A model generated the notes under the pieces. It had not been told where the DNA came from and made no database searches. It saw nothing but the letters and a program-made list of their open reading frames with translations. Below, piece after piece: positions 1-6,878 of a stretch of DNA of 7,906 nucleotides. How positions within the stretch are numbered: position 1 is the first letter of the stretch; every line of letters starts with the position of its first letter. The stretch lies in the NCBI GenBank assembly GCA_030951095.1, contig JAUZQI010000192.1, forward strand, positions 1-7,906, in the 5' to 3' direction. The stretch comes from Mariprofundus sp. GTDB taxonomy: Bacteria; Pseudomonadota; Zetaproteobacteria; Mariprofundales; Mariprofundaceae. A program made the translations under genes and the position numbers.

Positions 1-266
1 ACAAACAGTGTAAACCAGCCGAAGCTGCCAAGCAGCAGCAGCTCAATGCCAGGCCACAGTGTGAAAGCCCACCAAACAGCCAAAGCAGCAATCATATACA
101 ACACAGGCTGTCGCAATTTTATCAGCAGCACGAGTTCGCAACTCGCCACGAAACCAATCGAAGCCAGGCCACGTTCAAACCACGGCGATGATAAATGGGC
201 ATACCAACCGTACACCGCCAGCAGCAGCACAACAGCAGTAACAATCCGCTTGTTTAATTCACTCAT
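1..266 (-). CDS. cdsA: Phosphatidate cytidylyltransferase (CDP-diglyceride synthase), N-terminal part, cut by window edge
   Basis: Partial gene running off the left edge; 88 codons are visible, beginning MSELNKRIVTAVVLLLAV. The translation is rich in Leu, Val, Trp and Phe, with several membrane-spanning stretches (about residues 8-20, 36-49, 56-70 and 73-88), as expected of the N-terminal half of this polytopic inner-membrane enzyme. CdsA makes CDP-diacylglycerol from phosphatidic acid and CTP, the entry point to phospholipid synthesis. The diagnostic signature lies near the C-terminus, outside the window, so the call rests on the KRI(V/I)TA start, hydrophobicity and position directly after uppS, where cdsA sits in many bacteria. 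Its ATG overlaps the uppS TGA by four bases (ATGA), implying translational coupling. A different membrane protein cannot be excluded from this fragment alone. Confidence 0.8.
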   Translation of the reverse strand, partial: MSELNKRIVTAVVLLLAVYGWYAHLSSPWFERGLASIGFVASCELVLLIKLRQPVLYMIAALAVWWAFTLWPGIELLLLGSFGWFTLF

Positions 267-1015
267 GCTTCGACCTGCTCGCTGGTCAAACCATAACGGC
301 GCTCGCGGCGCGCATATTCATCCAGCGCCAGTTGCAAATCCTGCTGGCTGAAATCCGGCCAGAACACATCGGAAAAATAGAGTTCGGCATAGGCTGCATC
401 CCATAAATGGAAATTGGAGATACGCATTTCACCGCCAGTGCGAATCAGCAAGTCGACCGGAGCCATGTCATGGCGCCACATCAACTTGCGAAACTGTTCA
501 GGGTTTAAATCAGACAACGACTGCTGTTGATCGGGTTGAGACTGTAACCATTGCAATGTTTGCCTGACCGCTGCGACAATCTCCTGCTGGCCACCATAGT
601 TCAGACATAGAATCAGATCGATACCTGTATTATTTTCAGTATTTTTGCAAGCCAGATCAACAGCCTTGCGAGCACTGTCGGGCAGTGGGGAAAGGTCGCC
701 CAGAATACGAAAGCGAACTTCATTTTGCATCATTTCAGGCAAGGTTTTGGGTAACAGTATCGCCAACAAACTCATCAACCCGCGCACTTCCAGCTTCGGT
801 CGTTCCCAGTTTTCTGTTGAAAATGCATACAGGGAGATTTGCCTGATACCGAGCTCTTTGGCCCAACGGACGACATTGCGTGCCACTTCTGCACCCTGTT
901 TATGGCCGCCAAGTCGATTTTTTCCTCTGGCTCTGGCCCAACGGCCATTGCCATCCATGATTATACCCACATGTGCTGGCAGAGCGGAGTCAGCCCCCAA
1001 TGCAGATGAAGACAT
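263..1015 (-). CDS. uppS: Isoprenyl transferase / undecaprenyl diphosphate synthase
   Basis: Cis-prenyltransferase of 250 aa (E. coli about 253). It condenses farnesyl diphosphate with eight isopentenyl diphosphates to give the C55 lipid carrier for peptidoglycan and O-antigen synthesis, and acts in the cytosol at the membrane face. Family motifs are plain: IIMDGNGRWAR at 18-28 with the catalytic Asp21, SLYAFSTENWERP at 61-73, and a C-terminal LIRTGGEMRISNFHLWDAAYAELYF block that binds the diphosphates of IPP. The ATG at 1015 overlaps the frr TGA by one base (TGATG). A TTG one codon upstream would only add a Met, and the ATG is preferred. No strong Shine-Dalgarno is visible, so translation probably depends on coupling to frr. 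The HLWD version of the last motif differs from the enteric LLWQ. Confidence 0.97.
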   Translation of the reverse strand: MSSSALGADSALPAHVGIIMDGNGRWARARGKNRLGGHKQGAEVARNVVRWAKELGIRQISLYAFSTENWERPKLEVRGLMSLLAILLPKTLPEMMQNEVRFRILGDLSPLPDSARKAVDLACKNTENNTGIDLILCLNYGGQQEIVAAVRQTLQWLQSQPDQQQSLSDLNPEQFRKLMWRHDMAPVDLLIRTGGEMRISNFHLWDAAYAELYFSDVFWPDFSQQDLQLALDEYARRERRYGLTSEQVEA

Positions 1016-1560
1016 CAAACCGTCAGGATATCTTTTTCTTTGTGCTCAATAATTTGATCAATTTCGGATACGAAACGATCGGTAACTTTCTGGATACCGT
1101 CTTGCAGGCGCTTGCTCTCATCTTCGGACATGCCATCATCCTTCACCTTCTTTTTGACAGCATCATTGGCATCGCGCCGGATATTGCGTATTGATACCTT
1201 GGCTTTCTCACCGACTGCTTTGATCTGTTTGACCAAATCCCTGCGACGATCCTCTGTCAGTTCAGGCAACATGATGCGAATCACTTCACCATCACTGGCA
1301 GGATTGAGGCCCAGGTCAGATTTAAGAATCGCCTTCTCGAGATCTCCCAGAATGGCCTTCTCCCACGGCGCAATCATCAGCATGCGCGGCTCCGGTACGG
1401 AGATGCTGCCCACCTGAGACACCGGTACTTCAGAGCCATAGTACGGGACAGTCACATGATCCAACAGGGCGGCATTGGCTCGTCCTGTACGAATAGTGGC
1501 CAATTCCGACTTCAGCGCTGCAATGGATTTCTGCATTCTGTTTTCCATGTCACTGCTCAT
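1015..1560 (-). CDS. frr: Ribosome recycling factor
   Basis: Protein of 181 aa (E. coli 185). It acts with EF-G to split the post-termination ribosome into subunits. Family hallmarks are visible: ENRMQKSIAALKSELATIRTGRAN at the N-terminus (first helix of the three-helix bundle), LLDHVTVPYYGSEVP, a SDLGLNPASDG loop, LPELTEDRRRDLVKQIK, and the strongly conserved VSIRNIRRDAND segment. The N-terminus is about five residues shorter than in E. coli; a second Met at residue 5 is less likely. A strong Shine-Dalgarno, AGGAGGA, lies inside the last codons of pyrH, with the pyrH stop three bases before this ATG. The stop overlaps the uppS start. Grouping with rpsB and tsf places translation factors in one transcript. 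Confidence 0.98.
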   Translation of the reverse strand: MSSDMENRMQKSIAALKSELATIRTGRANAALLDHVTVPYYGSEVPVSQVGSISVPEPRMLMIAPWEKAILGDLEKAILKSDLGLNPASDGEVIRIMLPELTEDRRRDLVKQIKAVGEKAKVSIRNIRRDANDAVKKKVKDDGMSEDESKRLQDGIQKVTDRFVSEIDQIIEHKEKDILTV

Positions 1561-1563
1561 GGT

Positions 1564-2307
1564 TTAGTCCTCCTGAACCAGTGTGCCGACAGCTTCACCG
1601 GATACCGCCCTGAGCATCTCACCCGGCGTAGTCACATCAAACACAACAATCGGCATATGATTATCCCGGCACAGCGACATCGCAGTCGCGTCCATCACAC
1701 CGAGACGCTGAGTCAATGCTTCGGTAAATGTCAGGGTATCATATTTCGTTGCACTCGAATCTGTGGCCGGATCAGCCGTATAAACACCATCCACCTTGGT
1801 GCCTTTGAGTACCGCATCGGCCTGAATTTCCATGGCGCGCAAACTGGCTGCCGTATCGGTTGTAAAATAGGGATTGCCGGTACCGGCACCAAAAATAAGA
1901 ATGCGCCCCTTTTCCAGGTGACGTACAGCTCTACGACGAATATAGGGCTCAGCCACTTCCTTGATATACAAGGCTGAAATCACTCGCACAGTTGCACCCT
2001 GGCGCTCAATGGCATCCTGCAAGGCGATCGCATTCATCACTGTCGCCAGCATACCCATATAATCGGCGCTGGCCCGATCCATGCCCGAAGCCATCCCGCT
2101 CATACCCCGGAAAATATTGCCGCCACCGATCACAACGGCCAGTTCAATACCGGACTGCTGGACTTCGATCAGTTCAGATGCCAAACGATTAATCGTTTCT
2201 GTATCAATACCGAATGCGGTATCACCCATCAACACTTCGCCGGAAAGCTTTAGCAGCACCCGTTTATACGGGCGCTGCTGCAAACTGTCTCCTGAAGCGC
2301 CAGCCAT
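1564..2307 (-). CDS. pyrH: Uridylate kinase (UMP kinase)
   Basis: Bacterial UMP kinase of 247 aa (E. coli 241), amino-acid-kinase fold, normally hexameric and allosterically controlled by GTP and UTP. It phosphorylates UMP to UDP in pyrimidine nucleotide synthesis. Seen in sequence: [15 protein letters not shown] at 14-28 (phosphate-binding Lys and Gly loop), [10 protein letters not shown] at 59-68, [12 protein letters not shown] at 81-92, [17 protein letters not shown] at 142-158 (UMP-binding region), and [13 protein letters not shown] at 168-180 (nucleotide-binding part). The first 13 residues ([13 protein letters not shown]) are a poorly conserved tail. The ATG shares one base with the tsf stop (TGATG); only a distant AAGGG is seen upstream, suggesting coupling to tsf. 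The gene is usually essential. Confidence 0.98.
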   Translation of the reverse strand: MAGASGDSLQQRPYKRVLLKLSGEVLMGDTAFGIDTETINRLASELIEVQQSGIELAVVIGGGNIFRGMSGMASGMDRASADYMGMLATVMNAIALQDAIERQGATVRVISALYIKEVAEPYIRRRAVRHLEKGRILIFGAGTGNPYFTTDTAASLRAMEIQADAVLKGTKVDGVYTADPATDSSATKYDTLTFTEALTQRLGVMDATAMSLCRDNHMPIVVFDVTTPGEMLRAVSGEAVGTLVQED

Positions 2308-3188
2308 CAGATGTCAGCACCCTTAATCTGGGCCGCCACTTCGGCTGCGAAATCTTCCTCTTTCTTCTCAATACCCTCGCCTAGCTGGAAGCGAAACATG
2401 TTAACCAGTTTTGCATCGCCCAGTGCCTTGCCAACCTTCTGGTCGGTATCCATGACAAAATCCTGCTCCAGCAGACAGACTTCAGAATAAAACTTGTTCA
2501 TCTGCCCTGTCACAATTTTATCAACAATCGCTTCAGGTTTACCGCTGGCAATCGCACGTTCAGAAAGAACAGCACGTTCACGGTCAGCTGATTCTGCGTC
2601 TACATCAGCGCGCGCAATGAAACGCGGACTAGCTGCCGCCACATGCATGGCAATACCACGCGCCAGGCCTGCATCCACATCACCTTCAATGCCAATCAAC
2701 ACACCGATCTTCCCGCCGCCATGCACATAGGATGCGACTACACCCGCATCCACTTCGATGCGACCAAACCGGCGAATACTCATATTTTCGCCAATGGTAG
2801 CAATCAACTGGGAAAGCGCCTGCTCAACATTCAGCTCAGCGTCAAAATCAAGGGACTTCAGTGCTTCCACATCAGCCGGGTTTTCTTTGATAATCAGCGC
2901 TGAAATATCATTCACAAAGCTTATAAACTGTTCATTCTTACTAACAAAATCAGTCTCGGCGTTGACTTCCAAAACCGCACCAGTATTGCCTTCCGACACA
3001 GCAACTACCACACCTTCAGCCGCTACACGCCCCGCTTTCTTGGAGGCTGCGGACAAACCTTTTTTACGCAGAAAATCGACTGCAGCATCAATATTACCAT
3101 CGGTTTCACCCAATGCTTTTTTGCAGTCCATCATGCCCGCGCCACTTAATTCACGCAGTTTTTTTACATCTGCAGCAGTAATTGCCAT
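2307..3188 (-). CDS. tsf: Translation elongation factor Ts
   Basis: Nucleotide exchange factor for EF-Tu, 293 aa, with the two-subdomain core and the longer C-terminal part usual in Gamma-type proteins (E. coli 283). The N-terminal UBA-like module is clear ([19 protein letters not shown], then AVDFLRKKG). The [10 protein letters not shown] motif at 80-89 supplies Asp81 and Phe82, which in E. coli EF-Ts intrude near the EF-Tu magnesium site. A dimerisation-like domain follows ([20 protein letters not shown]). Two ATGs lie two codons apart. The one at 3194 (MEMAITAAD) is only 4 nt from GGAG, whereas 3188 (MAITAAD) is 10 nt away and fits the conserved family start, so 3188 was chosen with reserve. 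The gap after rpsB is 38 nt with no terminator hairpin seen. Confidence 0.97.
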   Translation of the reverse strand: MAITAADVKKLRELSGAGMMDCKKALGETDGNIDAAVDFLRKKGLSAASKKAGRVAAEGVVVAVSEGNTGAVLEVNAETDFVSKNEQFISFVNDISALIIKENPADVEALKSLDFDAELNVEQALSQLIATIGENMSIRRFGRIEVDAGVVASYVHGGGKIGVLIGIEGDVDAGLARGIAMHVAAASPRFIARADVDAESADRERAVLSERAIASGKPEAIVDKIVTGQMNKFYSEVCLLEQDFVMDTDQKVGKALGDAKLVNMFRFQLGEGIEKKEEDFAAEVAAQIKGADI

Positions 3189-3226
3189 TTCCATTGTTCT
3201 CCGTTGTCTTTTAAATAATCAGTAAT

Positions 3227-3988
3227 CTATGCAGCTTCTGCTTCATCAACTTCGACAGCAATGGCTGCAACCAGGTCTGCCCCATCTTCAGCATTTTCCA
3301 ACTGCCATGCTTCAGAGCCTTCAAGCAGTGCATCTGCGACCTTGCTGCAAAACAGTCGAACCGCACGGATGGCATCATCATTGCCCGGCACAATATAATC
3401 GATACCTGTCGGGTTACAGGTACTATCCACTACAGCCACAACCGGGATGCCCAGCTTCTGGGCCTCTTTCACAGCCAGCTCTTCCTTGCGCACATCCACC
3501 ACAAACAGGCAGTCCGGCAAATCATTCATTTCCTTGATGCCACCCAGCGAGCGCTCGAGTTTATCCAGCTGACGCTGTAACCCAAGTGCCTCCTTTTTGG
3601 TTAGCAATTCAAATACGCCCTCTTCCTTCTGGCGCTGCAAATCCTTCATCTTGCGAACAGACTGCTGAACAGTTGCAAAGTTGGTCAGCGTACCACCCAG
3701 CCAACGGTGGTTGACATAGTAATGACCAGCACGGGAAGATTCTTCCTTCACTGCATCACGAGCCTGACGCTTGGTGCCAACATACAACACACGTCCGCCG
3801 GCAGCTGCCAGCGCCTGCATGAATGAATAGGCTTCATTGGCCATACGCAGTGTTTTCTGCAGATCGATAATATGGATACCGTTGCGCTTACCAAAAATAT
3901 AAGGGGCCATTTTCGGATTCCAGCGGCGGGTCTGGTGGCCAAAATGCACACCGGCTTCAAGCAGTTGTTTCATAGTAAATTGAGACAT
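3227..3988 (-). CDS. rpsB: 30S ribosomal protein S2
   Basis: Protein of 253 aa, first gene of the operon. S2 binds late to the 30S subunit between head and body and is needed for S1 attachment. Clear family segments: [19 protein letters not shown] near the start, [52 protein letters not shown], and [26 protein letters not shown] coiled-coil-like helical insert lies around [16 protein letters not shown]. The C-terminal tail is Ala-rich and acidic (VEVDEAEAA), a common and variable feature. A good Shine-Dalgarno, GGAGGA, sits 5 bases before the ATG. The MSQFTM start and RRWNPKM differ from the enteric MATVSM and RYWNPKM, hinting at a non-enteric lineage. Confidence 0.98.
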   Translation of the reverse strand: MSQFTMKQLLEAGVHFGHQTRRWNPKMAPYIFGKRNGIHIIDLQKTLRMANEAYSFMQALAAAGGRVLYVGTKRQARDAVKEESSRAGHYYVNHRWLGGTLTNFATVQQSVRKMKDLQRQKEEGVFELLTKKEALGLQRQLDKLERSLGGIKEMNDLPDCLFVVDVRKEELAVKEAQKLGIPVVAVVDSTCNPTGIDYIVPGNDDAIRAVRLFCSKVADALLEGSEAWQLENAEDGADLVAAIAVEVDEAEAA

Positions 3989-4087
3989 TTAAGTCCTCCG
4001 ATTGTTGATTTCCTCCACTGTCCGCACCCCGGCTTCATAGCTAGGACACAATGGATTGGACAGTGTGCGTATTCGCCCTTCCGAGCG
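3989..4087 (-). promoter_or_regulatory. rpsB mRNA leader with long-range stem (candidate S2 autoregulation element)
   Basis: About 100 nt from the predicted start of transcription to the rpsB ATG. Seen: two perfectly complementary 8-mers, minus-strand CACTGTCC (4065-4058) and GGACAGTG (4023-4016), 34 bases apart, enclosing GCCGGGGTGCG, with the GGAGGA ribosome binding site just downstream. Established knowledge: in gammaproteobacteria S2 represses its own operon through a structured rpsB leader. That this leader does the same is inference; I could not match it base by base to the known motif. Confidence 0.4.
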
Positions 4088-4094
4088 GGCGCGC

Positions 4095-4123
4095 TTTCTA
4101 GCGAAATAAGTGCCGAATAGCAA
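4095..4123 (-). promoter_or_regulatory. Predicted sigma70-type promoter of the rpsB operon
   Basis: On the minus strand a -35-like TTGCTA (4123-4118) is followed after exactly 17 bases by a -10-like TAGAAA (4100-4095), each 4 of 6 to consensus. The bases right after the -10 are GCGCGCCC, a GC-rich discriminator of the kind found at stringently controlled rRNA and ribosomal protein promoters. This would start transcription near 4087 and fits the distance to rpsB. The hexamers are only moderate, so the call is tentative. Confidence 0.45.
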
Positions 4124-4367
4124 GCTCTTCTGGCTGCACGTGTTAGCAATAAACAGACTGATCCGGTTTTAGAGCACAAGGGTTGTCCGGTTTGAATCAG
4201 TTTCATATTGCCATCTTTAACCCTGATAGGGGCATTTCGAATTTCTTATATTCGCCTCTTCAACAGGTAGAAATTCTGCGGTTTTTTTGGTTTATGGAAA
4301 ATTACAATATTGCCATTGATGTAACGATGAACCCGGGTCGTTTTAACTCGCCCTGCAGAAGCCACCA
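4124..4367. other. Divergent intergenic region between rpsB and dnaQ promoters
   Basis: Together with the two promoters and the rpsB leader this makes a stretch of about 410 bases between the rpsB and dnaQ starts. The dnaQ frame happens to stay open back to 4183, but the extra codons resemble no DnaQ N-terminus and have no ribosome binding site. A 6-bp inverted repeat, ACTGAT (4157-4162) and ATCAGT (4196-4201), encloses two CCGGTTT direct repeats (4163-4169 and 4187-4193), a possible regulator site or chance. AT-rich tracts follow at about 4245-4300. I see no RNA gene or further CDS. Confidence 0.5.
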
Positions 4368-4395
4368 TTGGCAGCAAGCGAAAGCTGATTATACT
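4368..4395 (+). promoter_or_regulatory. Predicted sigma70-type promoter of dnaQ, placing +1 at the start codon
   Basis: TTGGCA (4368-4373) and TATACT (4390-4395) are each 5 of 6 to the -35 and -10 consensus, with a 16-base spacer. Six bases separate the -10 from the dnaQ ATG at 4402, so the usual +1 position falls on its A. No Shine-Dalgarno is present before the ATG, consistent with a leaderless transcript. The match is seen in sequence; activity is inferred. Confidence 0.55.
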
Positions 4396-4401
4396 TCGGC
4401 C

Positions 4402-5154
4402 ATGCGACTGGTCATGCTGGATACTGAAACCACGGGACTTTCACCCATCCATGGAGATCGCATGGTGGAAATCGGCGCTATTGAAGTTTTTAATCGCAAA
4501 GTACTTTCCGGCCCTCAACATGTTTTTCACCATTACGTCAATCCGGAACGGGAGATCCCGGCCGAAGTTGTGCGCATTCACGGCATCAATAACGCCAAAG
4601 TAAAAGACAAACCGGCATTCAGAGAAATCGCACAGGATTTTCTCGATTTTATCGCCGGTTCCACGCTGGTCATTCACAATGCGTCGTTCGATCTGGGTTT
4701 TATTATGAACGAACTGCGGTTGAACGGTTTCCCAAACATTCAGGATATCCAGGTCATTGATACACTGGCTTTTGCCCGTAAAAAGCATCCACATCAAAAG
4801 AATAACCTCAATGCCTTGTGTGATCGTTATAATATCGATCGCGGCATGCGTGAACTGCACGGCGCACTGCTCGATTCAGAACTGCTGGCCGAGGTCTATC
4901 TGGGCATGACCGGCGGACGCCAGTTTTCTCTCGGCATGGATATCCCCAGCCAGCCGGCATCCAGCTTTGTGCAATTGCCTGAACGCTCCCGCGGACGTGA
5001 CGAACAGACAGAGACCGCCGGCATTATGAAACGCAAAGCCCTGCCGATTGCCAATGATGAACATGAAGCGCATCTTTCCATGATGCAACGCATTCACAAG
5101 GAAAGTGACGGAAAAGCGATCTGGCATCGCCCGGAAACTGCCGAAGTTTCCTGA
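4402..5154 (+). CDS. dnaQ: DNA polymerase III epsilon subunit (3'-5' proofreading exonuclease)
   Basis: Protein of 250 aa (E. coli 243), DEDDh exonuclease that removes misinserted bases within the polymerase III core. Catalytic residues are visible in order: DTETTG at 7-12 (Asp7, Glu9), HNASFDLGF at 92-100 (Asp97), and LHGALLDSELLAEVYL at 152-167 (His153, Asp158). After TGG at 170-172 comes QFSLGM at 174-179, positioned like the E. coli QTSMAF clamp-binding motif, so contact with the beta clamp is likely. The tail (MKRKALPIANDEHEAHLSMMQRIHKESDGKAIW) resembles the E. coli segment that binds the alpha subunit, so this is replicative DnaQ and not a stand-alone exonuclease. Start: the ATG at 4402 gives MRLVMLDTETTG. 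Upstream in-frame ATGs (4183, 4294, 4327) add unrelated residues. A Met at 4414 would remove the first beta strand. Confidence 0.96.
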   Translation: MRLVMLDTETTGLSPIHGDRMVEIGAIEVFNRKVLSGPQHVFHHYVNPEREIPAEVVRIHGINNAKVKDKPAFREIAQDFLDFIAGSTLVIHNASFDLGFIMNELRLNGFPNIQDIQVIDTLAFARKKHPHQKNNLNALCDRYNIDRGMRELHGALLDSELLAEVYLGMTGGRQFSLGMDIPSQPASSFVQLPERSRGRDEQTETAGIMKRKALPIANDEHEAHLSMMQRIHKESDGKAIWHRPETAEVS

Positions 5155-5163
5155 ATACCTTTC

Positions 5164-5237
5164 GCGGGTGTAGTTCAATGGTAGAACGGCAGCTTCCCAA
5201 GCTGCATACGAGGGTTCGATTCCCTTCACCCGCTCCA
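5164..5237 (+). tRNA. tRNA-Gly (anticodon CCC)
   Basis: A full cloverleaf of 74 nt folds by eye. The acceptor GCGGGTG pairs with CACCCGC (7 bp); the D stem is GTTC/GAAC around AATGGTA; the anticodon stem is GCAGC/GCTGC with loop TTCCCAA; the T stem is GAGGG/CCCTT (one G-U pair) with loop TTCGATT. The discriminator is U73, normal for tRNA-Gly, and the CCA end is encoded (5235-5237). The anticodon CCC is at 5196-5198 and reads GGG codons. It begins 9 nt after the dnaQ stop and ends 26 nt before the next gene, on the same strand, with no promoter or terminator visible between. Co-transcription with dnaQ and release by tRNA processing enzymes is therefore likely. Confidence 0.97.
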
Positions 5238-5263
5238 TATTTTATGCCAAACTGCAACATTCA

Positions 5264-5893
5264 ATGAATCAACCCCGTAACCATTCCCTGCAACTGAGTG
5301 ATGCCGAATCGTCGCTACATGCATCTGCCGGAGAAATCATTCTGCTGACCGGCCATGCCGGCAGTGGCAAAACCCTCTGGTTGAAACGCTTGGCCGGACT
5401 GATTGAACCACCAGCCGGCACAACTGTGACACTGAATGGGATCATCACAAAAAAAACGAAACAGCCGATTCGCATGCTGTTTGATCGCTGGCCACCCGTG
5501 TGGCTCGGACAAACAGTTGGCGAAGAACTGTTGTTTGGTCTCGGGATACAATCGGAACAACAAGACCTTGAACAGACATTGTCGGAATGGGGGCTTTCCG
5601 AACTGGCGCTGACTTCAGGGCTGGAGACATTAAATAGGGTTCAGTTGCTGCGCCTGTCACTTGCAGCCATCAGCTTGGCCAGACCCGCCATTGCACTATT
5701 TGATAACCCCACCTCTGCACTGGCACAAGAGGATGCCGTTACTCTGTCTGCAGAAATTGCCCGCCGTTCAAAACAATCCGACACAATTATAGTCGTCGCT
5801 TGCAATCGCTGGCATGATTGGCGTTCCTGTGCATCGCAGATCTGGCGCATAAGCAGCCCTGATGCGCTGCCACAGCCGAGGGGACAGGCATGA
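5264..5893 (+). CDS. Small ABC-type ATP-binding protein with degenerate catalytic motifs
   Basis: Protein of 209 aa, a single nucleotide-binding domain with no membrane segment. Walker A is intact (GHAGSGKT, 30-37), preceded by GEIILLTG and followed by LAGLIEPPAGTTVTLNG. Residues 69-93, ending LGQTVGEELLFGL, match the region of ECF/Cbi-type transporter ATPases that follows the Q-loop, but the usual Gln is Asp74. The signature LSGGQ has become LNRVQ (123-127), followed by RLSLAAISLARP. Walker B is AIALFDNPTSAL, with Asn148 where the catalytic Glu belongs. The switch His position holds Cys180 (IIVVACN). ATP binding looks possible, efficient hydrolysis doubtful. No transporter partner is in view. 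It overlaps zapD by four bases (ATGA). No Shine-Dalgarno precedes the ATG, 26 nt after the tRNA CCA. It is not CoaE, the kinase often found beside zapD. Function unknown; a role with ZapD or division is only inference. Confidence 0.85.
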   Translation: MNQPRNHSLQLSDAESSLHASAGEIILLTGHAGSGKTLWLKRLAGLIEPPAGTTVTLNGIITKKTKQPIRMLFDRWPPVWLGQTVGEELLFGLGIQSEQQDLEQTLSEWGLSELALTSGLETLNRVQLLRLSLAAISLARPAIALFDNPTSALAQEDAVTLSAEIARRSKQSDTIIVVACNRWHDWRSCASQIWRISSPDALPQPRGQA

Positions 5894-6669
5894 CAGAGAT
5901 GGTTCAGTTTTCATTTGCGTTGAGTCCGCGCATGCGTGCATTTATTGAGCTGCGTGATGCCCTGACCTGTCTGGAAACAGCCCGCAGCAACCGGCATGGT
6001 ACCAGCTGGCTGCATGCCGCCTGTGATCTGCGCGCATCTCTGCTCGGGGATCAGGGTCGCAAAGGAGCCATTCCGGAAGTCATCGCGCTTCTTTCCGATG
6101 TGAAGCTATACCTGCATAATCTGAGTGCCGATGTGCCGCATTACAGCGAAAAGATTCAACAGGCCTGCAATAATATCGATCTGCATATCGGGCAACTGCA
6201 ACCGGGCATAGCTGAAGCATGTGATTTTCTGGCTGACGACGCGATGGTCAATGCCTATCTGAATACCCAGAAAAAACATGACTGGCTCAGTCACAAGCTG
6301 TGCATGCAACAGAGCATTGAGATCGTCTGGAGCAAATCAGAGGCACGGACCCTGCCGCTTCATCAGGCACTTTTGCCACTGTGCAGTGCCATTAATACAC
6401 TTGATAGTATGCTGAATGACTTTGTCGGCTGGAAGGAATGCATAGCCACCGGCGGCGTGGGTCAAATCACACCTGAACGGGGAAAATCTTTCGGGCTGCT
6501 GGTAATATGCCTGCCTGCCGAAATCGTGACTAAAGGCATCGTGCCTGATATTTCCGGCAACCGGCTTATCATTCGGCTGCGTTTTCAACAATGGCCTCCC
6601 GGCCATCCGCCCACCGATTATACCGAAGACATTCCCTATGCCATGATGCTTGTTCCGGTCGGTTGTTAA
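5890..6669 (+). CDS. zapD: Cell division protein ZapD (Z-ring associated)
   Basis: Protein of 259 aa (E. coli ZapD 247). ZapD is cytosolic, binds the C-terminal tail of FtsZ and cross-links protofilaments into bundles at mid-cell. Homology is distant but readable at both ends: FALSPRMRAFIELRDAL at 9-25 parallels the E. coli HPLNEKMRTWLRIEFLI, and PDISGNRLIIRLRF at 219-232 parallels PQISGHKSRFAIRF. The C-terminus (IPYAMMLVPVGC) resembles the E. coli LDFELACC. The middle is mostly helical, as in the family. The ATG overlaps the upstream TGA, with a GAGG-type ribosome binding site at 5879-5882; its TAA shares one base with the yacG ATG. The zapD-yacG pairing is widespread and supports both calls. 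Usual neighbours pilD and coaE are absent; the ABC-type gene takes their place. Confidence 0.87.
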   Translation: MTEMVQFSFALSPRMRAFIELRDALTCLETARSNRHGTSWLHAACDLRASLLGDQGRKGAIPEVIALLSDVKLYLHNLSADVPHYSEKIQQACNNIDLHIGQLQPGIAEACDFLADDAMVNAYLNTQKKHDWLSHKLCMQQSIEIVWSKSEARTLPLHQALLPLCSAINTLDSMLNDFVGWKECIATGGVGQITPERGKSFGLLVICLPAEIVTKGIVPDISGNRLIIRLRFQQWPPGHPPTDYTEDIPYAMMLVPVGC

Positions 6670-6851
6670 TGGTTAATGCAACAGCATTTCGCTGCCCTGC
6701 CTGCAAAAAGCGGGTAGCCAGAAGCAGCGAAGACTTCCCCTTCTGCAGTGAGCGCTGCCGTACAACTGACCTGGGTCGCTGGGCAGCCGGTGATTATCGC
6801 ATTGCCGGAGAACCGGCTCACATCGACAACGATACCGACAGCGAATATTAA
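6669..6851 (+). CDS. yacG: DNA gyrase inhibitor YacG (zinc-binding)
   Basis: Small protein of 60 aa (E. coli 65). In E. coli, YacG binds GyrB and blocks DNA binding by gyrase. The four zinc-binding cysteines are all present, Cys9, Cys12, Cys26 and Cys30, in FRCPACKKRV and FPFCSERCRTTDLGRWAA, the diagnostic treble-clef arrangement. The C-terminal tail after Trp38 is acidic (DNDTDSEY), as is common. The start was set at the ATG sharing one base with the zapD stop (TAATG); an in-frame start further upstream at 6591 would overlap zapD heavily and add residues foreign to the family. No clear Shine-Dalgarno is seen, so coupling to zapD translation is likely. The next gene starts 27 nt downstream. 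Confidence 0.95.
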   Translation: MVNATAFRCPACKKRVARSSEDFPFCSERCRTTDLGRWAAGDYRIAGEPAHIDNDTDSEY

Positions 6852-6878
6852 CTCGCCCCCCGCTGTTCCCTCACAATT

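Noticed and set aside
1016..1018. TTG start for uppS
   Set aside because: It adds a single residue before an ATG that already forms the TGATG overlap with frr.
3195..3226. Possible attenuator between rpsB and tsf, as described in E. coli
   Set aside because: The gap is short and shows no GC-rich inverted repeat or T tract.
4183..4401. Open in-frame extension of dnaQ upstream (73 extra codons)
   Set aside because: It resembles no DnaQ N-terminus, has no ribosome binding site at any of its ATGs, and contains a good promoter ending just before the conserved start.
5164..5263. tRNA-Gly 3' end as an integration site for a mobile element
   Set aside because: No repeat of the tRNA 3' end, integrase gene or shift in base composition is seen in the window.
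5244..5267. Seven-codon reading frame MPNCNIQ with its stop overlapping the ABC start codon (ATGA)
   Set aside because: No Shine-Dalgarno, it begins 6 nt after the tRNA, and frames this short arise readily by chance; a leader peptide is possible but unsupported.
6591..6668. Longer yacG start inside zapD
   Set aside because: The added 26 residues do not fit the family, and the ATG at 6669 overlaps the zapD stop in the usual coupled manner.
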